64,000 bases of DNA from Ruegeria sp. HKCCD7303 (GTDB taxonomy: Bacteria; Pseudomonadota; Alphaproteobacteria; Rhodobacterales; Rhodobacteraceae): the NCBI RefSeq assembly GCF_013111185.1, contig NZ_WVRE01000004.1, positions 124,001-188,000 of the forward strand, read 5' to 3'. Made by a program: the position numbers and the translations under genes. The notes under the pieces were generated by a model. The model saw only the letters and a program-made list of their open reading frames with translations, was not told the DNA's origin and did no database searches. The first letter of the stretch is position 1. Each line of letters begins with the position of its first letter. Below, one piece after another: positions 37,089-46,443 of the stretch.

Positions 37089-38063
37089 TTAGTCCTGTAG
37101 CGTCCCCAGTTCCGGCGTGTCCTCGTCTGCGGCTTCATCAGGCCAATTGGTACGCCAGATTTCTGCAGACCAATGTCCGCAATGGACAGCAGGTCGGTCG
37201 AAACCAGGTAGCGTGGGCAGCAACGGCTGGACAATAACATCGTGGCGGGGGACGGCGAAGTAAGGGAAAGAGTATCGCTCTTTGCCTGACCGGTTTACCA
37301 CCCGATGTGGTGTGGATTTCAATCGCCCGCCTGACCATAGCTCTAGCATATCGCCAATGTTGACCACAAAGCCGCCGGGTGGGCAATCCGGTGTGATCCA
37401 TCCACCGTCACGCGTTTGAACCTCAAGTCCACCCACCGGATCAGGGGCGATGATGGTCAGTGCGTCCGTGTCTTTGTGCGGATGGATGCCATAGCCCGTT
37501 TCATCGTCTGCCTGCGGCGGGTAGTGCAGAAGGGTCATGTTGGTCATAGGGTTCTGAAACGCACTGCGCAGAGCGTCGGGCTTCAAACCCAGACCGTTTT
37601 CTAATGCGCCGAGCAACAGATCGGTAACGCGATCCAGTTGGGCCCAATAGTCCAGAATGGTCGCCTTGGCACTTGGCACCTCATCCGGCCAGAGGTTTGG
37701 TCCGTACAGAGCACAATCCGCACGTATCGGCGCGTCTTCTGCAACCTCGTGGTGCAGCTTGTACCCTTCATATTTGTCGGCCTTGCCCGAGCCATCGTTG
37801 GGAGTGAAGAACCCCATGGGAATATAGCCGCGATAGTTTTCGCGGGTGATGGCCTGATCCCATTTGCGCGACTCATCGATGGCAAAGATGTCTCGGGTCG
37901 TTCGTCTGACTTGATCAACGGTTTCCCGAGTCACGCCTGTCCCGGTGATGGACAGGAACCCGATCCCGGTACAAGCCTCAAGGATGTGTTGCACCGTTGC
38001 TTCGTATGCATCGGTTTTCGGTTCGGTCAGAGGCGAGATGTCGATTGTTGGAATGCTGTCCAT
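37089..38063 (-). CDS. Isopenicillin N synthase-like 2OG-Fe(II) oxygenase
   Basis: Enzyme of 324 residues of the IPNS-like non-haem iron dioxygenase family. The iron triad is His196-x-Asp198 (IHPHKD) and His253, and the 2-oxoglutarate clamp is Arg263-x-Ser265 (RYS). Such enzymes hydroxylate small molecules; the substrate is unknown. The start overlaps the stop of the flavoprotein gene upstream (TGATG), so the two are translationally coupled and likely act in one pathway. The open frame extends back to 38192, inside that gene, which I reject. Confidence 0.88.
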   Translation of the reverse strand: MDSIPTIDISPLTEPKTDAYEATVQHILEACTGIGFLSITGTGVTRETVDQVRRTTRDIFAIDESRKWDQAITRENYRGYIPMGFFTPNDGSGKADKYEGYKLHHEVAEDAPIRADCALYGPNLWPDEVPSAKATILDYWAQLDRVTDLLLGALENGLGLKPDALRSAFQNPMTNMTLLHYPPQADDETGYGIHPHKDTDALTIIAPDPVGGLEVQTRDGGWITPDCPPGGFVVNIGDMLELWSGGRLKSTPHRVVNRSGKERYSFPYFAVPRHDVIVQPLLPTLPGFDRPAVHCGHWSAEIWRTNWPDEAADEDTPELGTLQD

Positions 38064-39427
38064 CAGTGAATCCTGACCCCTTGGCGTTCCAGTTCCGTAT
38101 GGACAGGTGCCAAATTCAACTGGTCCAGGTCCTGATTGCTTTTGAGTGAAAGTGCGGCCGCAATGCCTGCACCCTGACCCATGACGGCGCAACAGGCCAT
38201 GTTGCGCGTGGCGGCATGAGCCACTCGGTCCGCGCCATGCGACCGGCCCGCGACCAGCAGGCCCTTGACCCCTTTGGGCAACATCGAGCGATAGGGAACC
38301 TGCATGTACCGCCCCGTGGTGGGCAGGATCAAAATGCCATAGCCGTCTATGAATTCGGGATAAATGCCAATGGTATCTTCAAACCGACCCTGATGGCGGG
38401 CGTCGTTTTCTGTCATGTTGTACAGGGCATCGATCTTGCGGGTGTCGCGGATGCCAATAGTCATTCCGAAGTTCCGAAGCCGCGCGTTTTCGCATCCGGG
38501 CATGAACCTTCGTAGGGCATCGATGGCTAACATCGACTGTCGGCGGCCTTCGATCTCACCGCGTGTCAGGCTGTCAGGGTCGGTCCCGTCGATCTCGGCC
38601 AGATGGATGAGGTTCATATACGTCAGCTCACCCGTGTCATGCATTGCGCCCCAGGTGCCCGCGATGGTGTTGAGATGCGGGGGGATCAGACCTTGATCAA
38701 TCGCCTGCTGGAACGGTTTGTGAACAAAGGGCGAGAACATGTCGTCCTCTTTGCCGCTGGTCTCAATATTCCACTCACCGCCGCCGCCCCAGTCCTTGTA
38801 GGTCTGCGGGTCGGCTTTCACGCCCTCCATGAAGGCGCGCTTGTCGACACCGGCCAGATGGAACATGACCGAGGCGGCCATCATGTCTTCGCGTGGGGTC
38901 TTGTGGGTCGGTGCGCCTGCGCGGTGCGCCACATCTGCGTCGCCGGTGGCGTCGATTACCACTTTGGCCAGGATCGCCTCGCGCCCCGCCTTGGATTCGG
39001 TGATGATGCCGGTGATCCGGTCGCCATCCATGATGGGGGCGACGAACTGGCGATGAAGCATTGGGTGCACGCCTGCCTCTTCGACCAGCTTGTCGGCCAC
39101 CAGTTTGAACCCTTCGCTGTCCAGTTCATAACTGAGCGACTGGCTTTCAGGCACCGCCGCGCCCATGTCCTTGGCGCGGGTTTCGAATTCCATCCCGATT
39201 CCGCCAGCCTCAATGGTTTGCTCATGGCGATACCATGCGAAACCCTCGACACCCACAGCAGTGATGTTGCCGCCCATGCAACCAAAGCGGTCGACCAGAG
39301 ATACTTCGGCCCCGGCCCGCGCCGCCGCCAGTGCTGCGGCCAACCCTGCGGGACCAGAGCCAACAACCAACACGTCGGTCTGATGGATGACAGGGATTTG
39401 GCGGGCGGGTTCCTGAATTGTTTGCAT
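38063..39427 (-). CDS. FAD-dependent oxidoreductase (FAD_oxidored, PF12831 type)
   Basis: Flavoprotein of 454 residues. The N-terminal Rossmann motif reads VVGSGPAGLAAALAAARAGA, with the conserved DRFGCMGGN following, and a second GVKGLLVAGRS near the C-terminus closes the FAD site, all typical of PF12831. It is coupled to the 2OG-Fe(II) oxygenase by a 1-base overlap. Together they look like a small catabolic or modification pair of unknown substrate. Confidence 0.87.
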   Translation of the reverse strand: MQTIQEPARQIPVIHQTDVLVVGSGPAGLAAALAAARAGAEVSLVDRFGCMGGNITAVGVEGFAWYRHEQTIEAGGIGMEFETRAKDMGAAVPESQSLSYELDSEGFKLVADKLVEEAGVHPMLHRQFVAPIMDGDRITGIITESKAGREAILAKVVIDATGDADVAHRAGAPTHKTPREDMMAASVMFHLAGVDKRAFMEGVKADPQTYKDWGGGGEWNIETSGKEDDMFSPFVHKPFQQAIDQGLIPPHLNTIAGTWGAMHDTGELTYMNLIHLAEIDGTDPDSLTRGEIEGRRQSMLAIDALRRFMPGCENARLRNFGMTIGIRDTRKIDALYNMTENDARHQGRFEDTIGIYPEFIDGYGILILPTTGRYMQVPYRSMLPKGVKGLLVAGRSHGADRVAHAATRNMACCAVMGQGAGIAAALSLKSNQDLDQLNLAPVHTELERQGVRIH

Positions 39428-39596
39428 CGGCGCCTCGTGGAATTAGCAGTTCCGTTACAATTGAAATTCTCAATTGGCGGGTCAATCAAAAAACCGACTG
39501 ACGCGAAGTCGCAAAAACGCCAATGTCCGATTGCCCCCGGCGGGGCTTTGGAATAATCACCTGTGCAGTCGATTTCTTACCTTTGAAGGTCCACCT

Positions 39597-40937
39597 ATGC
39601 GCCTGAGCCGTTACTTTCTGCCCGTTCTCAAGGAAAACCCGTCTGAGGCTCAGATTGTCAGCCACCGGCTGATGCTACGTGCCGGGATGATCAAGCAGGC
39701 TGCGGCCGGGATTTATTCGTGGTTGCCGATGGGTTTCAAAGTGCTGCGCAAGCTGGAAAACATCGTGCACGAAGAACAGGCGCGCGCGGGCCATATCGCG
39801 ATACAGATGCCGGTTTTGCAATCGGCCGATCTGTGGCGCGAATCCGGTCGCTATGACGATTACGGTCAGGAAATGCTGCGGATGAAGGACCGGCATGACC
39901 GGGACATGTTGTTTACGCCCACGGCGGAAGAACTGGTGACAGATATTTTCCGCGGTCACGTAAGCAGCTACAAAGATCTGCCGCTGACGCTGTATCAAAT
40001 CCAGTGGAAGTTCCGCGATGAAATCCGCCCGCGTTTTGGCGTGATGCGGGGCCGCGAGTTCTATATGAAAGACGGCTACAATTTTGACCTGACCAAGGAA
40101 GATGCGCTGCACGCATATAACCGCCATCTGGTCAGCTATCTGCGCACTTACGAACGCATGGGTCTGCAGGCGATCCCGATGCGCGCCGATTCAGGCCCCA
40201 TTGGTGGCGATGACACGCACGAATTCCTTGTGCTGGCTGATACCGGTGAATCCGAGGTCTTCTATGACAGTGCCGTCACCGACCTGACATTCGGAGACCG
40301 CGAGATCGACTATGACAGCCGTGAACAGTGCCAGGCCATACTGGAAGAGTTCACTTCGAAATACGCGCGTACCGACGAAACGCATGACGCGGCGCTTTTC
40401 AACCAGATCCCCGAGGAGCGCCGTCGCGTTGCACGTGGTATTGAGGTCGGGCAGATTTTCTATTTCGGCACCAAATACTCCGAACCTCTGGGCGCGACCG
40501 TACAGGGCCCTGATGGCAAACCGGTTCCGGTACACATGGGCAGCCACGGTATCGGCGTCAGCCGCTTGGTAGGTGCGATCATCGAAGCAAGCCATGACGA
40601 TAAGGGCATCATTTGGCCCGAGGGAGTAACGCCGTTCCACTGCGGTATCGTGAATCTGAAACAGGGTGATGAACAAGCGGATGCGGCCTGTGACAAGATA
40701 TATTCGGCGCTGACCGCTTTGGGTCTGGAGCCACTGTATGATGATCGAAACGAACGGGCAGGGGGCAAGTTTGCAACCATGGACCTGATCGGTCTGCCTT
40801 GGCGCATCACCGTGGGTCCACGTGGTCTGAAGAATGGTGTGGTTGAACTGACTTGCCGCCGCACTGGTGAAAGCGAAGAGCTAAGCCCCGAAGCGGCTGT
40901 CACCAAAGTTGCAGAAATCTATCAGCAGATCGCCTGA
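39597..40937 (+). CDS. proS: Prolyl-tRNA synthetase, short form
   Basis: Class II aminoacyl-tRNA synthetase of 446 residues that charges tRNA-Pro. Motif 2 is seen in [24 protein letters not shown]-like text (residues about 138-160) and motif 3 in [13 protein letters not shown]. The anticodon-binding domain occupies the last 100 residues. The long editing insertion of E. coli ProRS is missing, as usual for alphaproteobacteria. The ATG at 39597 ([13 protein letters not shown]) is the standard start; the frame extends back to 39474 without support. Confidence 0.96.
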   Translation: MRLSRYFLPVLKENPSEAQIVSHRLMLRAGMIKQAAAGIYSWLPMGFKVLRKLENIVHEEQARAGHIAIQMPVLQSADLWRESGRYDDYGQEMLRMKDRHDRDMLFTPTAEELVTDIFRGHVSSYKDLPLTLYQIQWKFRDEIRPRFGVMRGREFYMKDGYNFDLTKEDALHAYNRHLVSYLRTYERMGLQAIPMRADSGPIGGDDTHEFLVLADTGESEVFYDSAVTDLTFGDREIDYDSREQCQAILEEFTSKYARTDETHDAALFNQIPEERRRVARGIEVGQIFYFGTKYSEPLGATVQGPDGKPVPVHMGSHGIGVSRLVGAIIEASHDDKGIIWPEGVTPFHCGIVNLKQGDEQADAACDKIYSALTALGLEPLYDDRNERAGGKFATMDLIGLPWRITVGPRGLKNGVVELTCRRTGESEELSPEAAVTKVAEIYQQIA

Positions 40938-41028
40938 TCGCGATCATCGGATGCTGCGCTGTCAGTCACGCCGAGTACATCTGATCTGGCCGCTAACTGA
41001 GGCCAAAGCAAAGCGACCGGCCCGGGCC

Positions 41029-41388
41029 TTAATTTTGGTCTGGTGTCGGACGCTCTGCCAGAACGTCGCCATCGGCGTCGTCGCCTCGAGCGACAACAAT
41101 GGGACGACCCAGACGGCTGACCAGTTCACGAAACTCGAGGCCCAGAAACCGTAGCCCACAAACGCGTGCGTCGGTTGTTCGATCCGTGATGCACAAACGG
41201 CCCTGGCGAAACACCAGTCGATATCCTTTTTCTTTTAGGATGTCTGCCAAATTGCTCCAGCTTGCCGCGCTGACAAAGATCGGCCGAATGGCCGCGCGCA
41301 GCAGTGCTGCTGTTTCACAATCCAGTTCTGTTGATGCCCTGCGAGTCGGAATTGAGCCCGCGCCATTGGTAGAAATTTGAAAATTCAT
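41029..41388 (-). CDS. Small protein resembling a relaxase C-terminal segment
   Basis: Protein of 119 residues, no signal peptide. The central part (SAASWSNLADILKEKGYRLVFRQGRLCITD...GLRFLGLEFRELVSRLGRP) resembles, by eye, the short module found after the nuclease domain of MobA/TraA-type relaxases. No relaxase catalytic domain is present here, and no other mobilisation genes are seen. Conserved orphan or remnant; function unknown. Confidence 0.55.
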   Translation of the reverse strand: MNFQISTNGAGSIPTRRASTELDCETAALLRAAIRPIFVSAASWSNLADILKEKGYRLVFRQGRLCITDRTTDARVCGLRFLGLEFRELVSRLGRPIVVARGDDADGDVLAERPTPDQN

Positions 41389-41745
41389 TGAGCGACCCCC
41401 GCTCGTTAAATGTGTTCCCCCGTAGTTAGGGTGACAAAGTTTCCAAAAATAATCAAAATGAGTAATAAAATTTCGCCATCATTGTTGCCTTTTCGATTCA
41501 CAGACTCACGAAGCGCGATGATTAACTTCATAACTGAAACAATCCGGTCGTGTCTGTGAAGGTCTTCACAACTCATGGTATAACGCTACGTTTCGAAGTC
41601 ATCCATTTTGCGGCGACGTATCTGTGGTGAACCGAATCAATGCGGCTCATTCGGGCCGAGGTATGGGGTCTTTGCGACTACCGGCTTGACCATCGGGAGA
41701 AATGCCGAAACTGTCGCCGCAAACAAGAAACACCCCGGAGCAGGC
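41389..41745. other. 357-bp gap upstream of lolC
   Basis: AT-rich compared with its surroundings, especially 41420-41530. I see no supported gene; a 33-codon frame at about 41459 lacks a ribosome-binding site. It contains the palindrome at 41555 and presumably the promoters of lolC and of the divergent small gene. Confidence 0.5.
41555..41570. promoter_or_regulatory. Palindrome in the lolC upstream region
   Basis: TGTGAAG and CTTCACA arms (7 bp each, perfect) are separated by GT. The position, 176 bases before the lolC ATG in AT-rich DNA, fits an operator. No regulator is identified. Confidence 0.35.
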
Positions 41746-43041
41746 ATGGCCAAGACACCCCCGCCCTTTGCCCCTTTTGAATGGAAGATCGCCTGGCGTT
41801 ACCTTCGGGCCCGCAGGGCTGAAGGTGGTGTAAGTGTGATGACGTGGATTTCTCTGATCGGTATCACGCTTGCAGTGTTCGCACTGATTGCGACGTTGGC
41901 GGTTCGGTCGGGCTTCCGTGCGGAATTTGTGGGCACAATTCTGGGTGCCAACGCACATGTGACAGTCTATTCGTCCGGGGAAATTGATGATCAGGGTCAG
42001 GTCGACCGAACGATAGCCGATTACGAAGATCGCGCAGCCCGGATCGCGCAGGTCGCCGGAGTTGAACGGGCTGCGCCTTTGGTAAAAGGGCAGGTGTTGA
42101 TCACCAATCGCGACCGCAGCAGTGGGGTTGAGGTGTTTGGCATCCGACCCGACGATCTGTTCGATTTGCCGGGTATCGCCCAGGCAGAGCAGGCCGCAGG
42201 CGATCTGACAGAGTTTCAAACAGGTGAAGATGTCATCGCCATTGGATCCGGTGTTGCGCGCAGTATCGGAGCCACCGTGGGGGATGTCGTCAAGCTGACC
42301 TCGCCAAATGGGGTCAAGACCGCCTTTGGCACTTCACCGCGTGTAAACGCGTATCGCGTTGTCTATGTGTTTTCAGCTGGTCGCTACGACATCGACCGCA
42401 CCCGCGTGTATATGCCGTTTTCGCAAGCTCAGAGTTTCTTCAACCGTGAAGGTGTTGCGGATGAGATCGAAGTGATGGTGCAGCAGCCGGAAAATCTGGG
42501 TCCAATTCTGATTTCGATCATTGAGGCCTCGGGCGAACGCAGTCAGATATGGACATGGCAAGATGCGTCCGGCGGCTTTCTTCGCGCGCTGGAAGTTGAA
42601 GACAACGTGATGTTCATCATCCTTTCGATTCTGGTTCTGATTGCCGCGATGAATATCGTTTCGGGCCTGATCATGCTGGTTAAAAACAAGGGTCGAGACA
42701 TCGGCATCCTGCGGACCATCGGTCTGAGCGAAGGGTCCGTTCTGCGGGTCTTTTTCATCTGCGGTGCATTCACCGGCCTGATAGGCACGGCGATGGGTGT
42801 TATTCTGGGATGCCTTTTCGCAATCTACATCGATCCGATCTTTTCTTTTGTGAATTACGTGATGGGCGGTGGTGTCTGGGACCCGTCGATCCGCGGAATT
42901 TACGCTTTACCGGCCGAGTTGCACCTGAGTGACGTGCTCAAGGCCATCGGCCTGTCGCTTGGCCTGTCTTTCATTGTCACCTTTTTCCCAGCCCGTCGCG
43001 CGGCACGGCTGAACCCGGTCGAGGCGTTGCGTTATGAGTGA
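41746..43041 (+). CDS. lolC: Lipoprotein-releasing ABC transporter permease LolC/LolE (LolF-like)
   Basis: Inner-membrane protein of 431 residues with one N-terminal helix, a large periplasmic domain (about 50-280) and three C-terminal helices, the standard MacB/LolC topology. It begins [14 protein letters not shown], the usual LolC/E start. With LolD it extracts lipoproteins from the inner membrane for LolA. No second permease gene (lolE) is adjacent, so it probably works as a homodimer, as in other alphaproteobacteria. I chose ATG 41746; the frame extends back to 41608. It overlaps lolD by 8 bases. Confidence 0.93.
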   Translation: MAKTPPPFAPFEWKIAWRYLRARRAEGGVSVMTWISLIGITLAVFALIATLAVRSGFRAEFVGTILGANAHVTVYSSGEIDDQGQVDRTIADYEDRAARIAQVAGVERAAPLVKGQVLITNRDRSSGVEVFGIRPDDLFDLPGIAQAEQAAGDLTEFQTGEDVIAIGSGVARSIGATVGDVVKLTSPNGVKTAFGTSPRVNAYRVVYVFSAGRYDIDRTRVYMPFSQAQSFFNREGVADEIEVMVQQPENLGPILISIIEASGERSQIWTWQDASGGFLRALEVEDNVMFIILSILVLIAAMNIVSGLIMLVKNKGRDIGILRTIGLSEGSVLRVFFICGAFTGLIGTAMGVILGCLFAIYIDPIFSFVNYVMGGGVWDPSIRGIYALPAELHLSDVLKAIGLSLGLSFIVTFFPARRAARLNPVEALRYE

Positions 43042-43720
43042 TGTCACATTGCGTCTGAGCGGGCTGACCAAAACCTACCTAAAGGGCACACCGGGCGAGG
43101 TGCAGGTACTGCGTGGGGTTGATCTGGACTTACGCGCGGGGGAGGCCGTTGCGATGGTTGCTCCGTCAGGTGCGGGCAAATCAACGCTTCTTCACATCGC
43201 GGGCCTGTTGGATAGGCCCGATGAAGGCTCGGTCGAGATTGCCGGTCAGGGCGTGACCGGCAAGGGTGATCGTACCAGAACTGCACTACGTCGGCGGGAC
43301 GTCGGGTTCGTGTATCAGTTTCACCACCTTCTGCCCGAATTCACGGCTTTGGAAAACATCACCCTGCCACAACTGGCGAATGGCGTTTCCGAAAAAGCTG
43401 CGCAGGCGCGGGCTATGGACCTTCTGGATCGGGTTGGCGTCGCCCCACGTGCCAGCCACCGCCCTGCGGCGTTGTCGGGCGGGGAACAACAGCGTGTGGC
43501 CTTTTGCCGGGCGCTGGCCAACGCACCGCGTGTTTTGTTGGCGGATGAGCCGACCGGCAATCTGGACCCGGAAACCTCGGATCAGGTTTTTGACGCGCTG
43601 ATGGCACTGGTGCGCGACGAAGGGCTTTCGGCCTTGATTGCGACCCACAACCTGGATCTGGCGGCTCGTATGGACCGAATGGTCAAGCTTGAGGGCGGGG
43701 TGCTCAGGCCAGTTGCGTGA
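43034..43720 (+). CDS. lolD: Lipoprotein-releasing ABC transporter ATPase LolD
   Basis: ATPase of 228 residues: Walker [10 protein letters not shown]-loop [17 protein letters not shown] (typical of LolD), signature [11 protein letters not shown], Walker [14 protein letters not shown] and H-loop ATHN. Its start overlaps the lolC stop by 8 bases, so the pair is coupled. Its own stop overlaps the convergent YdcZ-like gene by 17 bases. Confidence 0.95.
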   Translation: MSDVTLRLSGLTKTYLKGTPGEVQVLRGVDLDLRAGEAVAMVAPSGAGKSTLLHIAGLLDRPDEGSVEIAGQGVTGKGDRTRTALRRRDVGFVYQFHHLLPEFTALENITLPQLANGVSEKAAQARAMDLLDRVGVAPRASHRPAALSGGEQQRVAFCRALANAPRVLLADEPTGNLDPETSDQVFDALMALVRDEGLSALIATHNLDLAARMDRMVKLEGGVLRPVA

Positions 43721-44141
43721 TCGCAACGCCTATGGCCATTACGGCGATTCCGCCGGCTCGTATCCATGTCAGTGGCGTGATCTGAGCGCCAAACAGGCCG
43801 AAATGGTCAATCGCCGCTGTGCTGATCAATTGCCCCAGCAATACAAAGAAAACCGCGTTACCGACACCGAAGTGCGGGGCCACGTGGGTGATCGACAGAA
43901 CATAGAACGAGATCAGAACACCGGCCAGCAACAAGTGTTTCGGGGTCGCAGCCACCTTGGAAAGCGCTTCGAGACCCGGAAATAGAAGCATCACTAAGGC
44001 CGACGCGATAAAGGCGATCGCAAACAGGATCACGGCGGCGGTGGTTGGGGAGCCAATCAGCTTGCCTAGGGCCGCGTTCAACGCCGCAAGAATAGGGACG
44101 CCGATCCCGGCTGCCAGCATAATCGCTGCGTATTGTGTCAT
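43704..44141 (-). CDS. DMT family transporter, DUF606/YdcZ type
   Basis: Membrane protein of 145 residues with five helices, matching the short EamA-related DUF606/YdcZ family, which probably acts as a dimer. Substrate unknown. I chose the ATG at 44141 ([16 protein letters not shown]) so that the first helix begins normally; the frame extends back to 44189. The 3' end overlaps lolD by 17 bases on the opposite strand. Confidence 0.82.
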   Translation of the reverse strand: MTQYAAIMLAAGIGVPILAALNAALGKLIGSPTTAAVILFAIAFIASALVMLLFPGLEALSKVAATPKHLLLAGVLISFYVLSITHVAPHFGVGNAVFFVLLGQLISTAAIDHFGLFGAQITPLTWIRAGGIAVMAIGVAITQLA

Positions 44142-44233
44142 GGCCCGTGCCCTCCGCCTGCGTTGATCTGGATCATTGCGCCAAGACATCCGCCGGGCAA
44201 CCCTTCAATTGTCAATCTTGACAGGAGGATAGG

Positions 44234-44638
44234 ATGTTCAAGGCAACCCTTGGTGCGCTGGTATTGTCGGTTTCAGTCGTATCGTCTCAGGCCGCTTTGG
44301 CGCAGGACGCCAAGATCGGACAAGAACTTTACATGCACTATTGTGCAACCTGTCATGGGATTGATGCGACCGGGCAGGGGCCTATGGCCAGTGTGTTGGT
44401 CGTGCAGCCGACTGATTTGACCGATTTATCCGGCCAGGATGGTCTTTTCCCAACCGCCCGCGTAGTTGGCCGGATCGATGGACGGGACCCTTTGGTCAGC
44501 CACGGCAGCCCGATGCCGGTGTATGGCCCGTATTTTGATGGGCAGGACACATCGATGAAAACGCCGCAGGGACAGCCGATCCTGACAAGCCAGCCTATTG
44601 TGGATCTGGTGGCCTATCTGGAAACGCTTCAGGACTGA
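44234..44638 (+). CDS. Periplasmic c-type cytochrome, single haem
   Basis: Protein of 134 residues with a signal peptide ending in AALAQ, a haem-binding CATCHG (Cys37, Cys40, His41) and a probable axial Met in GSPMPVYGP. It belongs to the small class I cytochromes c. AGGAGGATAGG precedes the ATG, a strong ribosome-binding site. Electron donor and acceptor are unknown; no oxidase genes are nearby. Its end overlaps the convergent lipoprotein gene by 10 bases. Confidence 0.9.
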   Translation: MFKATLGALVLSVSVVSSQAALAQDAKIGQELYMHYCATCHGIDATGQGPMASVLVVQPTDLTDLSGQDGLFPTARVVGRIDGRDPLVSHGSPMPVYGPYFDGQDTSMKTPQGQPILTSQPIVDLVAYLETLQD

Positions 44639-45321
44639 CTGCAAATCCCGTCTACTTCGGCTTCGCTCCACGGCAAAAGAACCGCTCGTTCACGCCCTTT
44701 TTCCGGCAACGGAGACAGGTCGAAATGTGCGCCCAACATAGTGTGGAGCCTTGCTGTGCGTTCGGCCTGAGGGTCCAGCGCACGGCAGCAAACGTATTCT
44801 TCGACGATCGCGCCCTGCTGTTCGAAGCCGTAGGACAAAAAGTCAGGCGAGGTGTCCAGATCGAACAGATACGGATCCCGCCGCCCGCCATGCTCCGCCG
44901 CGGCCCGTAAAGGGTGATAGCCGGTGGTTGCGCGATTTTGCCATTGCCAGACATGGGTCAGTTCATGGGCCAGCAGCATCGCGGCAATCAGGTTCATCTG
45001 ATCGGGGAAGTCGGTCATATAATCTTCCAGATACCAGTCGCGCGCAAAGTAGACCTTGTTGAAAAGGGCGACGGCAGCTGGTTTGCCTGTCACAAGCCCA
45101 GCTTCGACCGGCGGCAGAATAAGCTCGCGGCAAGCCTGACGTGGGCGTTCCTCTCGGAAATACGTCACCGGGGCGACCGGAGCCCCTTCGACCAGACGCA
45201 CACTATCCAGGTTCAGTGTTTCTCCTTGGATGCTTTCTGCAAACACGCGCTCTGGCTCTGTCAGCGGACGACCGCAGGACGATAGAAACAAGAGAGAAAC
45301 TAGAAATACGCGCAGAACCAT
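44629..45321 (-). CDS. Lipoprotein with HExxH zinc-peptidase motif
   Basis: Protein of 230 residues with a lipoprotein signal (lipobox LSSC, Cys16) and the motif HELTH at residues 119-123 in LLAHELTHVWQWQ, the zinc-binding active site of gluzincin-type peptidases; a downstream Glu in GAIVEEYV could be the third ligand. The sequence otherwise resembles DUF4157-like envelope proteins. It is therefore a candidate membrane-anchored metallopeptidase of unknown target. The gene converges on the cytochrome gene. Confidence 0.75.
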   Translation of the reverse strand: MVLRVFLVSLLFLSSCGRPLTEPERVFAESIQGETLNLDSVRLVEGAPVAPVTYFREERPRQACRELILPPVEAGLVTGKPAAVALFNKVYFARDWYLEDYMTDFPDQMNLIAAMLLAHELTHVWQWQNRATTGYHPLRAAAEHGGRRDPYLFDLDTSPDFLSYGFEQQGAIVEEYVCCRALDPQAERTARLHTMLGAHFDLSPLPEKGRERAVLLPWSEAEVDGICSQS

Positions 45322-45363
45322 ACGTAGAATCCTAGTCTGCCGCGCCGGTTCCGCAAACCGTTT

Positions 45364-46026
45364 TCACAGGCTCATGGCCAGCACCCGGCTGATTTCGGTC
45401 AAGGACCGCCCGGATTGGTCCATCCATGTATTAAAAGCTTTCTGGACGGCCAACATCGCTTTCTTGGACGTGGCAGGTTTGTCGATCACGCCTTCGGCGA
45501 TCAGCCGGGCGGTAACGTCCTGGGACAGAATAAAACTGTCACGTCCTATGAAACGCATCGCGTATTGCGCAGACGCACCGCCCAGTCGCGACCCGCGCTT
45601 GGCCAGCAGTGCCAGCAAGTTGATGTAATCTGCCGAGGGCCAGCCCCCCAGTACTTTGCCCGCACCGCCTTCTTCGCGCAGTTCCATCAGAAACGCGGCA
45701 TTGTCACGAACGGCTGCGATCTTGGTGCCGTTGCGAACGATTCGTTTGTCTTGCAGCAACGCATCGAATTTTTCGTCATCCATAAACGCGCATCGACCCA
45801 CGTCGAACCCGTCAAATGCCACCTCGAAACCATCCCATTTGTTCTCGATGACCTTCCAGTTGAACCCGGCCTGAAAAACACATTTGGTTAACATGGCAAG
45901 CCAACGATCTTCGGGTATTGCTGCCAGTTCCTCAGGGCTTTTGGGTTTGTGCAGCATGGCTTGCAATGCATCCGGCCCGCCGTGCCGTGATGCTGAGATG
46001 TCGAAGATTTCGTCAAAGGTGCGCAT
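45364..46026 (-). CDS. tag: DNA-3-methyladenine glycosylase I family protein
   Basis: Protein of 220 residues of the Tag family (PF03352, helix-hairpin-helix glycosylase fold), which removes 3-methyladenine from alkylated DNA. The AMLTKCVFQAGFNWKVIENKW stretch corresponds to the Tag region around the aromatic base pocket. The zinc-binding Cys and His residues of E. coli Tag are not obvious, so this is a divergent member. I chose the ATG at 46026; the frame extends back to 46173 with low-complexity, unconserved residues. The ribosome-binding site is weak. Confidence 0.72.
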   Translation of the reverse strand: MRTFDEIFDISASRHGGPDALQAMLHKPKSPEELAAIPEDRWLAMLTKCVFQAGFNWKVIENKWDGFEVAFDGFDVGRCAFMDDEKFDALLQDKRIVRNGTKIAAVRDNAAFLMELREEGGAGKVLGGWPSADYINLLALLAKRGSRLGGASAQYAMRFIGRDSFILSQDVTARLIAEGVIDKPATSKKAMLAVQKAFNTWMDQSGRSLTEISRVLAMSL

Positions 46027-46443
46027 TTGTTCAATCTCAAGGTTATGCTGAAAATGTTTATCGTTTGTTCCGGTTTTGCAATGGGGAATCAGTTCTTGCG
46101 CGTTGAATCGGTGGATAACGGGCTTTGACCTTGACGATGAAAAAACGGGCTTTTGCAAAGTATTTCTCGACAAACGGTCGAAATTTGGTTTTGATTGACT
46201 CGTCAGTCAATGTCCCGTGTGAAAAACAGGGGCATGGGACAGGTCGGGTTGAGCGCCGCAAGTGCGCTTAAGTGGAGCGAAAAAGAAAGAGTAGGGCGAA
46301 AGACTTTGCTTTTCACAATCGCCACACTTTCCTTTTCCGACAAAGTTTGTGCATGTTGCGACATGATGGTGTCGTCAAACAAGAGACCCGGCAGGAAGGT
46401 CATAACCGGGTTCAGGAAAACAATTAAGACTGGGAGAAAGTCC
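46027..46443. other. 417-bp gap with BetI-type site
   Basis: Divergent promoter region between tag and the quaternary-amine ABC transporter. It contains the 19-bp site at 46194-46212 shared with the betI promoter. The open frame that runs from 46195 into the binding-protein gene has no signal of being translated before 46444. Otherwise I see nothing. Confidence 0.55.
46194..46212 (+). promoter_or_regulatory. BetI-type operator upstream of ABC transporter
   Basis: ATTGACTCGTCAGTCAATG matches 18 of 19 positions of the site upstream of betI (12772-12790, opposite orientation) and is an imperfect palindrome with ATTGACT/AGTCAAT arms. It lies 231 bases before the binding-protein ATG and 168 bases before the tag start, so which promoter it serves is not certain. 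Confidence 0.6.

Noticed and set aside
41608-41745. N-terminal extension of LolC by 46 residues
   Set aside because: The extension is not membrane-like or conserved in pattern; the normal LolC start is at 41746.
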